The notes under the pieces: generated by a model
The model's database searches: none
What the model was told of the DNA's origin: nothing
Seen by the model: only the letters and a program-made list of their open reading frames with translations
Source: Psychrobacter immobilis
Lineage (GTDB): Bacteria > Pseudomonadota > Gammaproteobacteria > Pseudomonadales > Moraxellaceae
Length of the DNA: 48,686 nt
Assembly: GCA_904846265.1 (NCBI GenBank)
Contig: CAJHAA010000021.1
Location: 1 to 48,686 of the forward strand
Direction: 5' to 3'
Made by a program: the position numbers and the translations under genes
Part shown: one piece after another, positions 16,731 through 25,761 of the stretch
How the letters are laid out: each line of letters starts with the position of its first letter
How positions within the stretch are numbered: the stretch's first letter is position 1

Positions 16731-17222
16731 GATGGATTCCTTTATTAGTAGAGTTGTCTTAATAATGACAAATTACCCCATAAATACAAGTCTAAACTGT
16801 AGGGCGTATGTATCATTAATTTTTACGAGTGATTGTTCCAACTATAATGGGCGCATCTTAATTCATTCAATATGACAACATATTTGGTCATTTTTTCATT
16901 GGCTGAATAAGTTTTAAGCAAGGGATTTTGTGTGAAGAAGACTTATGCAATGAACTGGGACTGAGCTAGGAATAGGCTGTCTTTTGTCTTTACTTATCGT
17001 TCACTTTATAATCTTTGCTACTAATATTTTTATTAAGTTCAATGTCTTATTATATCTTGATGACTATCAACAATTGACTATGTAGATACTTAACATAATT
17101 GACCCAATGACGAGATAGTCTACAATGATAAAAGACTATTTTTGATAAGCTCTGCCTGTATCATTTTGTTTCCCTTATACTTTTTACGGCGTTAGTACCG
17201 TGCTTATTTATAGAGACCGACT
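16731..17222. other. Regulatory spacer between microprotein and RND operon
   Basis: This 492-bp gap separates the divergent microprotein and efflux genes. Its right half holds a sigma-70 promoter (17099-17126) and four copies of the hexamer GACTAT. The left half is AT-rich, with no feature I can name. Confidence 0.6.
17099..17126 (+). promoter_or_regulatory. Sigma-70 promoter of the RND efflux operon
   Basis: TTGACC (17099-17104) and TACAAT (17121-17126) are separated by 16 bases, close to the consensus. The predicted start is about 90 bases upstream of the adaptor gene. An inverted repeat ATAGTC (17115-17120) / GACTAT (17134-17139) brackets the -10 box, and direct GACTAT copies lie at 17062-17067 and 17076-17081. 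This suggests a repressor site over the promoter. Confidence 0.65.
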
Positions 17223-18578
17223 ATGAGTGATTTTGAACACCCTAATAATAAGCAACCACCGACTAGCGAGCAAGAAACCAACATTGAACCACCTCAACCA
17301 TCTGAGCTACCACCTTATCGCCAGTCTGATACATTGTCTAAAAAAACCGCTGCAAAATTACCATTATGGTTGTTACCCGTATTGGCAGCCGTGCTTATCA
17401 TTGGTGTGCTACTTGGAAGGTATTGGGACGGTAGTGATAAAGCCGCGACCGATGAATCACCAGCTTCTAGTCGTACTTCAAGTGATGGTGCCACTGCAAG
17501 CGCTACAAGCACTACAAGCACTACAAGCACTACAAGCACTGAGCAGGCGGTATTATCAGTAGAAACGGTCAGCCCAAGCCAAGATGATATTAGTAACACA
17601 CTCAGTGCTGATGGCACCATTGATGCCAAAGATACGGCGAATGTCAGCGCTAAAGTCAATGGCGTGGCTATCGAGCGTATATTGGTCGAAGAAGGTGATC
17701 GCGTCAAAGCGGGTCAAGTATTGGCGATATTTGATACCGATGCTATGGAGCAGCAAGTCTTGCAAGCAGAGGCAGATGTTGCCGAAGCAGAAGCGACGCT
17801 TGCCAATGCCAGTGCTGATGCTGCCCGTGTATTGCCATTGATAAATATTGATGCCATTAGTAAACAAGAAGCCGATCGGTATCGCACTGCAAAACTTCAA
17901 GCACAGGCTGCGCTACAAGCCTCCAAAGCGCGTCTGAGCACTCAGCGCTTGAGTGTAGATAATGCAACAGTGGTCGCACCCGTCAGCGGTGTCATCAGCG
18001 AGAAAATGGCGGAGGTCGGTATGGTTGCTGGTGGCGAGCCATTATTTACTATCATTAAAGGTGGGATTTTGGAATGGCGTGCAGATATTGATCCCAAGCT
18101 CGTCGGTGAAGTCAGTGTCGGGACGCCAGTACGGGTGAGCTTACCAGATGGTGATACGGTAATGGGGAAAGTGAGCCGCATAGCACCAACGGCGGACAAC
18201 AACCGGCAGATTACCATCTATGCGAGCTTGGCAGCCAATGCAAAAGTACGGGCAGGTATGTATCAAACGGGTGAGTTCCTATTAGGCAGTGCCAGTACGC
18301 AAACGGTACCCAATAGCGCTATCGTCAGCAACGATGGCTATGATTATGTGATGCTAGTAACCAATGTGACCACTCAAGATGGTCAGACCATGGGTCGTAT
18401 CAAGCAACAACGAGTGACATTGGGCGAGCGACTTGGCGAAAACGTGGCAGTGCTAGAGCCATTGCCTAGTGACAGTCAAATTGTCAAACAAGGCGGCAGC
18501 TTTTTAAATGATGGAGATTTGGTGCGTATCGTTGATGGTGTTAGCCAAACGAGTACAGCAGCGCAGGCACAACCATGA
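17223..18578 (+). CDS. RND efflux periplasmic adaptor (membrane fusion protein)
   Basis: The 451-residue adaptor would link an inner-membrane RND pump to an outer-membrane channel. It has a cytoplasmic Pro/Gln-rich start, one membrane anchor (about 46-66), a Ser/Thr linker (about 78-106) encoded by 9-bp tandem repeats, a biotinyl-lipoyl hairpin (VNGVAIERILVEEGDRVKAG and its partner VVAPVSGVISEKMAEVGMV), an alpha-helical hairpin rich in Ala/Glu, and beta-barrel segments. It begins with ATG at 17223 and its last codons overlap the pump gene by 4 bp (ATGA), a sign of translational coupling. No outer-membrane partner gene lies nearby. Confidence 0.92.
   Translation: MSDFEHPNNKQPPTSEQETNIEPPQPSELPPYRQSDTLSKKTAAKLPLWLLPVLAAVLIIGVLLGRYWDGSDKAATDESPASSRTSSDGATASATSTTSTTSTTSTEQAVLSVETVSPSQDDISNTLSADGTIDAKDTANVSAKVNGVAIERILVEEGDRVKAGQVLAIFDTDAMEQQVLQAEADVAEAEATLANASADAARVLPLINIDAISKQEADRYRTAKLQAQAALQASKARLSTQRLSVDNATVVAPVSGVISEKMAEVGMVAGGEPLFTIIKGGILEWRADIDPKLVGEVSVGTPVRVSLPDGDTVMGKVSRIAPTADNNRQITIYASLAANAKVRAGMYQTGEFLLGSASTQTVPNSAIVSNDGYDYVMLVTNVTTQDGQTMGRIKQQRVTLGERLGENVAVLEPLPSDSQIVKQGGSFLNDGDLVRIVDGVSQTSTAAQAQP
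17502..17540 (+). repeat. 9-bp coding tandem repeat (ACTACAAGC)n
   Basis: The unit ACTACAAGC is repeated about four times; the first copy is GCTACAAGC and the last runs into ACTGAG. It encodes a Ser-Thr-Thr run in the linker after the membrane anchor of the RND adaptor. The unit is a multiple of three, so changes in copy number keep the frame and only alter linker length. Confidence 0.85.
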
Positions 18579-21500
18579 GTTTAAATGTTTCTGCTTACTC
18601 GATAAAAAATCCTTTAGTTGCCATTTTGCTATTCATATTACTGACGTTAGGCGGTATTTATGGTTTTATGAAAATGAAGGTGCAGCAGTTTCCTGATATT
18701 GACTTACCTGCAGTCGTGGTCACGGTGACTTTACCGGGTGCCGCGCCATCACAGCTCGAAAACGACATCGCAAAAAAGATAGAAAACAAGCTTACGAGTA
18801 TTGAGGGTATCAAGCATATTCGCACCACGTTACAAACGGGTGCTGCCACCATGGTCACAGAGTTTGTGTTAGAAAAGGATATTCAAGAAGCGGTCGATGA
18901 TGTGCGCTCGGCAGTAGGCGAGGTGCGCGGTGATTTGCCTGCCGCTGCCAATGACCCTATTATCACTAAAGTTTCAACCGCAGGATTCCCCGTTGTCACT
19001 TATTCTGTGGCTTCTGAAAACATGAATGTGGAAGACTTGTCTTGGTTCGTCGATGATATGGTCACCAAGCGTCTTTCTGACATACCGGGTGTCAGTACGG
19101 TTAGCCGTATTGGTGGTTTGCAGCGTGAGATTACCGTCGCAGCTGACCCGATTACCTTGAGTGGTCTTAAGCTTCCTATCACACAACTATCCAATCAAAT
19201 CACGGGTATTCAGCAGGACAGCTCTGGTGGTGAAGCAGAAGTGGGCAAAACTACCCAGACGATTCGTGTCCTTGGTGCGGTGGAGCGGGCAAGTGAGCTC
19301 AATGATTTACAAGTGGCAATCCCAGCAGGCGGCACGCAAGCGCTTGGACGTATGGCACAAATCACAGATGGCGCGGCTGACCCAAGCTCTATTGCTAAGC
19401 TTGACGGGCAAACGGTGGTGGCATTTAACATCACCCGCTCGCGTGGTGCCAGTGAAGTCGAGGTCATGGAGCTGGTTGATGCAGAGCTTGCCAAGCTTTC
19501 AGCCGATGTAGGTAATATCACTATTGAAAAGGTCTATGATCGGGCAACGCCGATTGCGGAAGATTATCAAGCTTCTTTACGGATGCTGATCGAAGGTGGT
19601 CTGTTAGCAGTCGTCGTCGTATTCTTATTTTTGCGTAATATTCGGGCGACTATAGTTGCTGCTGTCGCCTTGCCATTATCAGTGATTCCCACCTTTTTAG
19701 GTATGTACTTATTTGGCTTTAGCCTTAATATTATATCTTTGTTGGCATTGTCGTTAGTGATCGGTGTATTGGTTGATGATGCGATCGTCGAGGTCGAAAA
19801 CATCATACGGCATTTACGCATGGGCAAGACACCGTATGAAGCAGCGATGGAAGCGGCTGACGAGATTGGCTTGGCGGTAGTCGCGACCACCTTTACTTTG
19901 ATTGCCGTGTTTTTACCCACCGCCTTTATGGGCGGTATCGTTGGACAGTTTTTCCGTCAGTTTGGCTGGACAGCTGCATTATCGATTTTTGCGTCTTTGA
20001 TGGTCGCGCGCCTTATCACACCGATGATGGCAGCGTATATATTGCGACCAGAGAAAAAACACGTTGAGAAGCAAAGCGCGCTGATGGGTTGGTATCTCAA
20101 AATAGTGGCATGGACACTGCATCATCGCTGGCTGACGATGGGTGCAACTTTAGTGTTATTCGTGGCGTCACTGATGCTTGTCAAATTACTACCAACATCG
20201 TTTATTCCTGATAATGACATTGACCAAACTCGTGTGGCAATTGAGTTGACACCTGACGTTGCGCTGGAAGACACAGAGCGCGTTGCTGCGCTGGCAAGTG
20301 AACGTATTTTAGCAATGCCTGAAGTCACCAATATTTTTACCTCAGTCGGTGAGGCTCAGGCTAGCATGGACTCAAACTCTAGTGGTGGCAAGGCCGAAAA
20401 TATAGCAGGTCTAGACATCGTGCTAGCACCGCGTGCAGAGCGCGGCTCTAAGCAAGAGATTGAGCGTCAAATAAGTAGTTTGTTGGCAGAAGTGCCAGGT
20501 GCGCGCTTTACCGTCGGTTTGTCGAGTGGTGGAGAGAGTGGTTACAACTTCTCTATGACCAGTACCAATCCGCAATTGCTTGAACAAACCGCTCAGCAAA
20601 TCATGTCAGAGATTCGAGGGCTGCCCAGTGCTGGCTCCGTGACCAGTGACCGCAGTTTGCCGCGTCAAGAGTTAACGGTGACGCCAGACAGACTGGCGAT
20701 GGCGGATAAAGGAGTGACCACGCAAGACATCGCTACGACGTTACGAGTGGCGACGGTGGGTGACTATGAGCAGCGTTTATCGAAGCTCAATTTGGATACG
20801 CGGCAGATTCCTATCGTCATTCGTCTACCAGATGTTGCCAAACAAAATGTCAGTCAATTAGAAGGTCTATATGTACCGAGCTCGTTACCCGCAGGACAGG
20901 GCGTACGTGTGGGTGAAGTCGCGTCATTGGACTTTGGCACTGGGCCGGCGCAGATTAGCAGGCTCGATCGGGAGCGCGCCATCAGTATCACGGTGCAACC
21001 TGCGAGTGGCGAGCTTGGAGATTTGGTACAAGCGGTTAAATCAGTACCTGCCATGCAACAACTACCGCCTTCCATTACCGTTATTGATCAAGGTCAAGCA
21101 GAAAACATGGCTGAGCTATTCAGCGGTTTTGTGATTGCGATGTCGGTCGGTGTAGTTTGTATTTTAGGCGTACTTATTTTATTGTTTGGGCGTATATTGC
21201 AGCCTTTTACCATTTTGATGGCATTGCCTTTATCGATAGGCGGCGCTTTTGTGGGCTTGGTTATTACCAATAGCAGTCTTTCTATGCCGTCGATGATCGG
21301 CTTTATTATGCTAATGGGTATTGCCACCAAAAACTCTATCTTATTGGTCGATTATGCACTGATTGCACAGCGACGAGGTTTAGCGCGTTTTGAGGCTATT
21401 ATCGATGCTTGCCGCAAGCGGGCGCGTCCTATTATCATGACTACTATTGCGATGGGGGCGGGTATGTTGCCCTTAGTCTTCGGTTGGGGTGATGCTGATC

Positions 21501-21676
21501 CAACCTTCCGTCGTCCGATGGCCGCTGCGGTATTGGGTGGTCTGGTGACTTCGACGTTATTAAGCCTTGTGGTGATTCCAGTGGTTTATACTTTGATGGA
21601 TGATTTGTCAGGATGGTTTGCTAAATGGCTCGTACCTAGTGGCAAAGAGCAGACAACGACAGATGGTAAAGTATGA
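18575..21676 (+). CDS. RND efflux pump, inner-membrane permease (AcrB/MdtBC-like)
   Basis: The 1033-residue protein has the full HAE-RND pump layout: an N-terminal membrane helix (ILLFILLTLGGIYGFM), the first porter/docking loop to about residue 330, membrane helices 2-6 with the proton-relay pair in VLVDDAIVEVENI (Asp near 400 and 401), a second large loop to about 850, and the final membrane helices with the second-half motif GIATKNSILLVDYA. It would export drugs or other toxic compounds using proton flow. It overlaps the adaptor gene by 4 bp. The substrate cannot be read from the sequence. Confidence 0.93.
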   Translation: MSLNVSAYSIKNPLVAILLFILLTLGGIYGFMKMKVQQFPDIDLPAVVVTVTLPGAAPSQLENDIAKKIENKLTSIEGIKHIRTTLQTGAATMVTEFVLEKDIQEAVDDVRSAVGEVRGDLPAAANDPIITKVSTAGFPVVTYSVASENMNVEDLSWFVDDMVTKRLSDIPGVSTVSRIGGLQREITVAADPITLSGLKLPITQLSNQITGIQQDSSGGEAEVGKTTQTIRVLGAVERASELNDLQVAIPAGGTQALGRMAQITDGAADPSSIAKLDGQTVVAFNITRSRGASEVEVMELVDAELAKLSADVGNITIEKVYDRATPIAEDYQASLRMLIEGGLLAVVVVFLFLRNIRATIVAAVALPLSVIPTFLGMYLFGFSLNIISLLALSLVIGVLVDDAIVEVENIIRHLRMGKTPYEAAMEAADEIGLAVVATTFTLIAVFLPTAFMGGIVGQFFRQFGWTAALSIFASLMVARLITPMMAAYILRPEKKHVEKQSALMGWYLKIVAWTLHHRWLTMGATLVLFVASLMLVKLLPTSFIPDNDIDQTRVAIELTPDVALEDTERVAALASERILAMPEVTNIFTSVGEAQASMDSNSSGGKAENIAGLDIVLAPRAERGSKQEIERQISSLLAEVPGARFTVGLSSGGESGYNFSMTSTNPQLLEQTAQQIMSEIRGLPSAGSVTSDRSLPRQELTVTPDRLAMADKGVTTQDIATTLRVATVGDYEQRLSKLNLDTRQIPIVIRLPDVAKQNVSQLEGLYVPSSLPAGQGVRVGEVASLDFGTGPAQISRLDRERAISITVQPASGELGDLVQAVKSVPAMQQLPPSITVIDQGQAENMAELFSGFVIAMSVGVVCILGVLILLFGRILQPFTILMALPLSIGGAFVGLVITNSSLSMPSMIGFIMLMGIATKNSILLVDYALIAQRRGLARFEAIIDACRKRARPIIMTTIAMGAGMLPLVFGWGDADPTFRRPMAAAVLGGLVTSTLLSLVVIPVVYTLMDDLSGWFAKWLVPSGKEQTTTDGKV

Positions 21677-21743
21677 TTTAATGGATTTATTTGATCATAT
21701 CTATGACGTAGCGTTAGCAGTGAGAATGCTATGTCTAAAATAG

Positions 21744-21781
21744 ACAAGCCCATACTTATTGATTAAGTATGGGCTTGTTGT
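21744..21781 (+). terminator. Terminator of the RND operon
   Basis: A perfect 15-bp stem (ACAAGCCCATACTTA with TAAGTATGGGCTTGT) encloses the loop TTGAT and leads into a short T-rich tail (TGTCATT). It lies about 68 bases after the pump stop. Confidence 0.75.
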
Positions 21782-21875
21782 CATTATATAAGAGAGCAAT
21801 TATAAGAGCAGAATCACAAGCACAGTCACAAAGGATGTGATTGCTCTATCATTTATACAGCAAAGGAATGTTACT

Positions 21876-22487
21876 ATGAATCAAATGTCCCTCTCGACAG
21901 TCATACTGTCCTCTCGAAAGCCGCTACTAGCCTTATGCCTAATCATGTTAGGTATCGCCAGCAGTCAGGCGATGACTTACGATATTGATCCCACCCATAC
22001 CAATGTACGCTTTGCTATTGACCATTTTAATACCTCTACCAACACAGGTGGCTTTTATAATATCACTGGGCAGCTAGATTATGACCCAGCGGCTAAGACC
22101 GGTAATATCTCGTTAGTAATTCCTCTGAATAGCTTAAATACAGGCAATACAGCATTTGATATTACGTTAAAAAGCGCAGATTTTTTCGATATTGAGCAGT
22201 TTCCACTGGCGCAATTTGAGTCTACCAAATGGTATTTTACGACTGATGGTAGTGGCTCAAATGTCAGCAAAGTCGATGGTATGTTGACACTACACGGCAA
22301 GACTAATCCCATTACGCTGACGGCTACCAAGTTCAATTGCTACCTAAACCCAATATTGAAAAAGCCAGTTTGCGGTGGGGATTTTACAACGACCATTGAT
22401 CGAACGAAATGGGGCATCAGTAAATATACGTTATTGGGTATTACTGAAAAAGTTCAGCTAAATATTCAGATTGAAGCGGCAAGGTAG
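21876..22487 (+). CDS. YceI-family periplasmic lipid-binding-fold protein
   Basis: YceI proteins form a lipocalin-like barrel that binds isoprenoid chains in the periplasm. This 203-residue product has a Sec signal peptide (core LLALCLIMLGIASS, likely cut after SQA) and then the YceI domain, with YDIDPTHTNVRFAIDHF at the start, FDIEQFPLAQFESTKW in the middle and DRTKWGISKYTLLGITEKV near the end. I chose ATG 21876 because AAAGGA lies 9 bases upstream; an in-frame ATG at 21837 would add 13 residues in front of the signal. A hairpin (22575-22616) follows the gene. Confidence 0.88.
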   Translation: MNQMSLSTVILSSRKPLLALCLIMLGIASSQAMTYDIDPTHTNVRFAIDHFNTSTNTGGFYNITGQLDYDPAAKTGNISLVIPLNSLNTGNTAFDITLKSADFFDIEQFPLAQFESTKWYFTTDGSGSNVSKVDGMLTLHGKTNPITLTATKFNCYLNPILKKPVCGGDFTTTIDRTKWGISKYTLLGITEKVQLNIQIEAAR

Positions 22488-22574
22488 TAGTTTGACCGCG
22501 TTGAAGTTGAAGAAGTCTTAAGAATGTTTATCGCTAATAAAATCAATAGAAAGCAATTTTCTATTTATATTATC

Positions 22575-22616
22575 AAAAAAAGGGCTGAGACTTAGAAAAT
22601 AAGTTTCGGCTTTTTT
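22575..22616 (+). terminator. Terminator after the YceI gene
   Basis: AAAAAAGGGCTGAGACTTA pairs imperfectly with TAAGTTTCGGCTTTTTT around GAAAA, with a T6 run at the end. It lies about 90 bases after the stop. Confidence 0.65.
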
Positions 22617-22910
22617 AATGAGAGAATCCTTAGATTCGTTAGTTAATTTATCGAAATTTTCTTTATGCTTTCTTTAGCGTAGCTCATTTTTCTACAGGCT
22701 TATTTTTTGCTCAATGATCCTATCGAGTAAGTCGTACAGTCTCCGCTATCCAATCTCATGTCATACCATAATTTAATTAACATGAATTATATTCATCTTA
22801 TATTTAAATAGTATCGTTTTTATTCATGTAATAGTTTAGGTATGATTCACCTCATACACAAATTTGGTTTTATCTCAAATAATGAGAGTAGATTAGGGTA
22901 GCGGATTATC
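22617..22910. other. Leader region of the MesX/MesD genes
   Basis: This spacer contains a MetR-like box at 22783-22795 and a possible -10 element TATGAT at 22841-22846 without a good -35 box, as expected of an activator-dependent promoter. I see no SAM or cobalamin riboswitch-like structure and no other gene. Confidence 0.5.
22783..22795. promoter_or_regulatory. MetR-type operator
   Basis: TGAATTATATTCA matches the MetR consensus TGAA-N5-TTCA exactly. It lies 116 bases upstream of the MesX start and about 45 bases ahead of a TATGAT -10 candidate, a suitable place for activation by MetR with homocysteine. The metR gene is not in the window. Confidence 0.55.
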
Positions 22911-23948
22911 ATGAGTAAAGAATTTAGTTGTGCAATTAAGCGCATTCGTTTTGATGAAAACTATCATCCTGCAAATAGCACGCGTCTGACGACGAACTTT
23001 GCGAATTTGGCGCGTGGCGAGCATCGTCAAGAGAACTTAAGCAAAACGTTAAGAATGATCAATAATCGTTTTAATGCCTTGGCACATTGGGATAATCCCA
23101 CCGCAGATCGTTATTCTGTTGAGGTTGATATTATTTCTGTCGACATGGATGTTGCAGGAAATGGCGATACTTTCCCTATCATCGAGATGCTGCAAACAAC
23201 GATTGTGGATCATAAAGAGAACACCCGTATTGACGGTATGATTGGTAATAGTTTCTCATCTTATGTGCGCGATTATGACTTTAGCGTGGTCTTATTAGAC
23301 CATTTCGATAAACATCCATCATCTGCGCCACCAGTAGATTTCGGTGACTTACATGGCAAACTGTTTCAGTATTTATTGAATTCAGACGCTTACCAAGCTA
23401 ATTTCACCAAGAAGCCTGTGATTTGCTTGAGTGTTTCCACCAGTAAAACCTATCAACGTACGACCAATCAGCATCCTGTATTGGGCGTTGAATACAAACA
23501 AGATGGCTGCTCTCTGAACAAAGGATCACTAACCGATGAGTACTTTTCCAAAATGGGCTTAACCGTTCGCTACTTTATGCCTACGGGTAGCGCCGCGCCA
23601 TTAGCGTTTTATTTTGCGGGTGACTTGCTGAGCGATTACACCGATCTTGAGCTGATCAGTGCGATTAGTACCATGGAGACGTTTCAAAAAATCTACCGAC
23701 CTGAGATTTATAATGCCAATTCGGCAGCGGGTCAAGTGTATCAACCGAGTTTGAAGTACCAAGATTATTCCCTAACGCAAATCGTCTATGATCGTGCAGA
23801 GCGTAGTCAGATGGCAGTGACACAAGGTAAATTTACCGAAGAGCAGTTCATCAAGCCATACCAAACCATTCTTAGTGAGTGGGCAGCAAGCTATGATGTA
23901 AATGAGCACGCGGCAGAAGCATGTACGAATAAAGAATACGCTGCCTAA
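22911..23948 (+). CDS. mesX: MesX, DUF1852 putative oxygenase for methionine synthesis
   Basis: The 345-residue protein matches what I know of the DUF1852 family, which begins FSCAIKRIRFDENYHPANSTR as here (the opening is MSKEFSCAIKRIRF). It always sits next to a short cobalamin-independent methionine synthase. In Acinetobacter, MesX is required with MesD for methionine synthesis and is proposed to act as an oxygenase. No signal peptide or membrane segment is seen. ATG at 22911 follows a weak site; mesD begins 53 bases downstream in the same direction, so the pair is an operon, with the MetR-like box ahead of it. Confidence 0.85.
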   Translation: MSKEFSCAIKRIRFDENYHPANSTRLTTNFANLARGEHRQENLSKTLRMINNRFNALAHWDNPTADRYSVEVDIISVDMDVAGNGDTFPIIEMLQTTIVDHKENTRIDGMIGNSFSSYVRDYDFSVVLLDHFDKHPSSAPPVDFGDLHGKLFQYLLNSDAYQANFTKKPVICLSVSTSKTYQRTTNQHPVLGVEYKQDGCSLNKGSLTDEYFSKMGLTVRYFMPTGSAAPLAFYFAGDLLSDYTDLELISAISTMETFQKIYRPEIYNANSAAGQVYQPSLKYQDYSLTQIVYDRAERSQMAVTQGKFTEEQFIKPYQTILSEWAASYDVNEHAAEACTNKEYAA

Positions 23949-24001
23949 ACACGCTCAATCTGTCTGAAATGAGAATACCAATAAATAAGAAGATGAATCG
24001 T

Positions 24002-25048
24002 ATGACAATATTATTACCGACACAAAAATTACTACCGACGTCAACGGCTGGCAGTTTACCGAAACCTACTTGGCTTGCAGAACCTGAAAAAATCTGGTCA
24101 CCATGGGCATTAGAAGGTGAGCAACTGCTTGAAGCCAAACAAGACGCACTACGTTTGACATTGCAAGAGCAAGTGCATGCAGGCATCGATATTGTCAGTG
24201 ATGGCGAGCAAACTCGTCAGCACTTTGTGACCACCTTTATTGAACATCTGGATGGCGTCGATTTTGAGAAACGCGAGACCGTGCGCATTCGTAATCGTTA
24301 TGATGCCAGTGTGCCGTCAGTTGTGGGCGCGGTAAGCCGTCAAAAGCCTGTATTTGTTGATGATGCTAAGTTTTTACGTGCGCAAACCGATCAGCCGATC
24401 AAATGGGCACTGCCTGGTCCGATGACCATGATTGATACCTTATATGATGGTCATTATAAAAGCCGTGAAAAATTGGCGTGGGAATTTGCTAAAATCTTAA
24501 ATCAAGAAGCCAGAGAGTTAGAGGCTGCCGGCGTGGATATTATCCAATTCGATGAGCCTGCATTTAATGTGTTCTTTGATGACGTCAACGACTGGGGTAT
24601 TGCCACGTTAGAGCGTGCCATTGAAGGTCTAAAATGTGAAACAGCGGTGCATATATGCTACGGCTACGGCATCAAAGCCAATACCGATTGGAAAAAGACA
24701 CTGGGTTCAGAGTGGCGTCAATACGAGCAAGCATTCCCTAAATTGCAACAGTCGAATATCGATATTGTCTCTTTAGAATGTCAAAACTCACATGTTCCCA
24801 TGGATTTGATTGAATTGATCCGCGGTAAAAAAGTGATGATTGGTGCCATTGATGTGGCAACCAATACCATTGAAACCCCTGACGAAGTGGCAAATACGCT
24901 ACGCAAAGCATTGCAATTCGTCGATGCGGATAAGCTGTATCCTTCGACCAACTGCGGTATGGCACCGTTGTCTCGACAAGTGGCGCGAGGTAAGCTGCAA
25001 GCGTTAAGTGCTGGCGCAGCAATCGTGCGTCAAGAACTGACTGCTTAG
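24002..25048 (+). CDS. mesD: MesD, core-type cobalamin-independent methionine synthase
   Basis: The protein is only the C-terminal catalytic half of MetE, a core-MetE of about 348 residues. It opens with a STAGSLPKPTWL substrate-site segment. Zinc-ligand positions are visible as VHICYGYG (His and Cys), a Glu in the following helix, and the late Cys in STNCGM. Full MetE uses tri-glutamyl methyl-tetrahydrofolate; MesD lacks the folate-binding half and is thought to use another methyl donor with MesX. I prefer ATG 24002, which has AAGAAGA at a workable distance; in-frame ATGs at 23969 and 23993 would lengthen it by 11 or 3 residues. Confidence 0.88.
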   Translation: MTILLPTQKLLPTSTAGSLPKPTWLAEPEKIWSPWALEGEQLLEAKQDALRLTLQEQVHAGIDIVSDGEQTRQHFVTTFIEHLDGVDFEKRETVRIRNRYDASVPSVVGAVSRQKPVFVDDAKFLRAQTDQPIKWALPGPMTMIDTLYDGHYKSREKLAWEFAKILNQEARELEAAGVDIIQFDEPAFNVFFDDVNDWGIATLERAIEGLKCETAVHICYGYGIKANTDWKKTLGSEWRQYEQAFPKLQQSNIDIVSLECQNSHVPMDLIELIRGKKVMIGAIDVATNTIETPDEVANTLRKALQFVDADKLYPSTNCGMAPLSRQVARGKLQALSAGAAIVRQELTA

Positions 25049-25183
25049 GGTTCATTGACTAAACTGATGCAAAATTTAGCTTTTATAGGTTGGGTTTTTA
25101 ACCCGTCTATACTAGCTTGTTTAAACTCATGAGTGACCTCAGTTATCAATGAACTTAAAGATTTAAAATTTAGGAGTTAAGTC

Positions 25184-25684
25184 ATGATTGAAGCCACCGA
25201 TTTTAGAGATGGTATGTCTTTGTTAACAACAGCGGTCAATGTCATTACCACAGAAGGCAGCGCTGGTACTCATGGATTTACCGCATCTGCGGTGTGTAGC
25301 GTTACCGATACACCGCCAACATTGCTGGTTTGCATGAATCAGACATCTCGCTCACATGCCCATTTTATTGAAAACAAAATATTAAGTGTCAATGTTTTAG
25401 GCGCACAGCATGAATCAATATCTAACGCTTTTGCCTCCAAATTGAGTTCACAAGAGCGATTTGAATACGGCTCTTGGTCACCACTCAAAACAGGCGCTCC
25501 CGTTTTAGAAGATGCGTTGGTCAGTTTTGATTGTGAGATTGAGGACATTCAGCAAGTGGGCACGCACAGTGTTTTCATGTGCCGAGTGGTCGCCATTAGA
25601 CAAAGTGAGCAAGAAGAGAGTTTGGTGTATTTTAATCGTGCCTATTCTCGGGTTGGTCAAGTGGATCAAGCAGAAATCGCCTAA
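25184..25684 (+). CDS. Flavin reductase-like (FMN-binding split-barrel) protein
   Basis: The 166-residue product is a flavin reductase-domain protein: FRDGMSLLTTAVNVITTEG at the start, GFTASAVCSVTDTPPTLLVC as the flavin-binding strand, SVNVLGAQHE in the middle and the closing YFNRAYSRV. Such enzymes supply reduced flavin to a partner monooxygenase. Its position 135 bases after mesD suggests that it feeds MesX, which is an inference from context. ATG at 25184 has a strong AGGAG site, so it can be translated independently of mesD. Confidence 0.88.
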   Translation: MIEATDFRDGMSLLTTAVNVITTEGSAGTHGFTASAVCSVTDTPPTLLVCMNQTSRSHAHFIENKILSVNVLGAQHESISNAFASKLSSQERFEYGSWSPLKTGAPVLEDALVSFDCEIEDIQQVGTHSVFMCRVVAIRQSEQEESLVYFNRAYSRVGQVDQAEIA

Positions 25685-25761
25685 GTTGGCTTTTTAACTG
25701 ATTGATTGTCACTGAACTAAAATAACCATCGTACTAACTCTACATAAGAAGTAAATATCCC

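Noticed and set aside
25088..25104. GGGTTTTTAACCC as a mesD terminator.
   Set aside because: The stem is only 5 bp and lacks a T-run.
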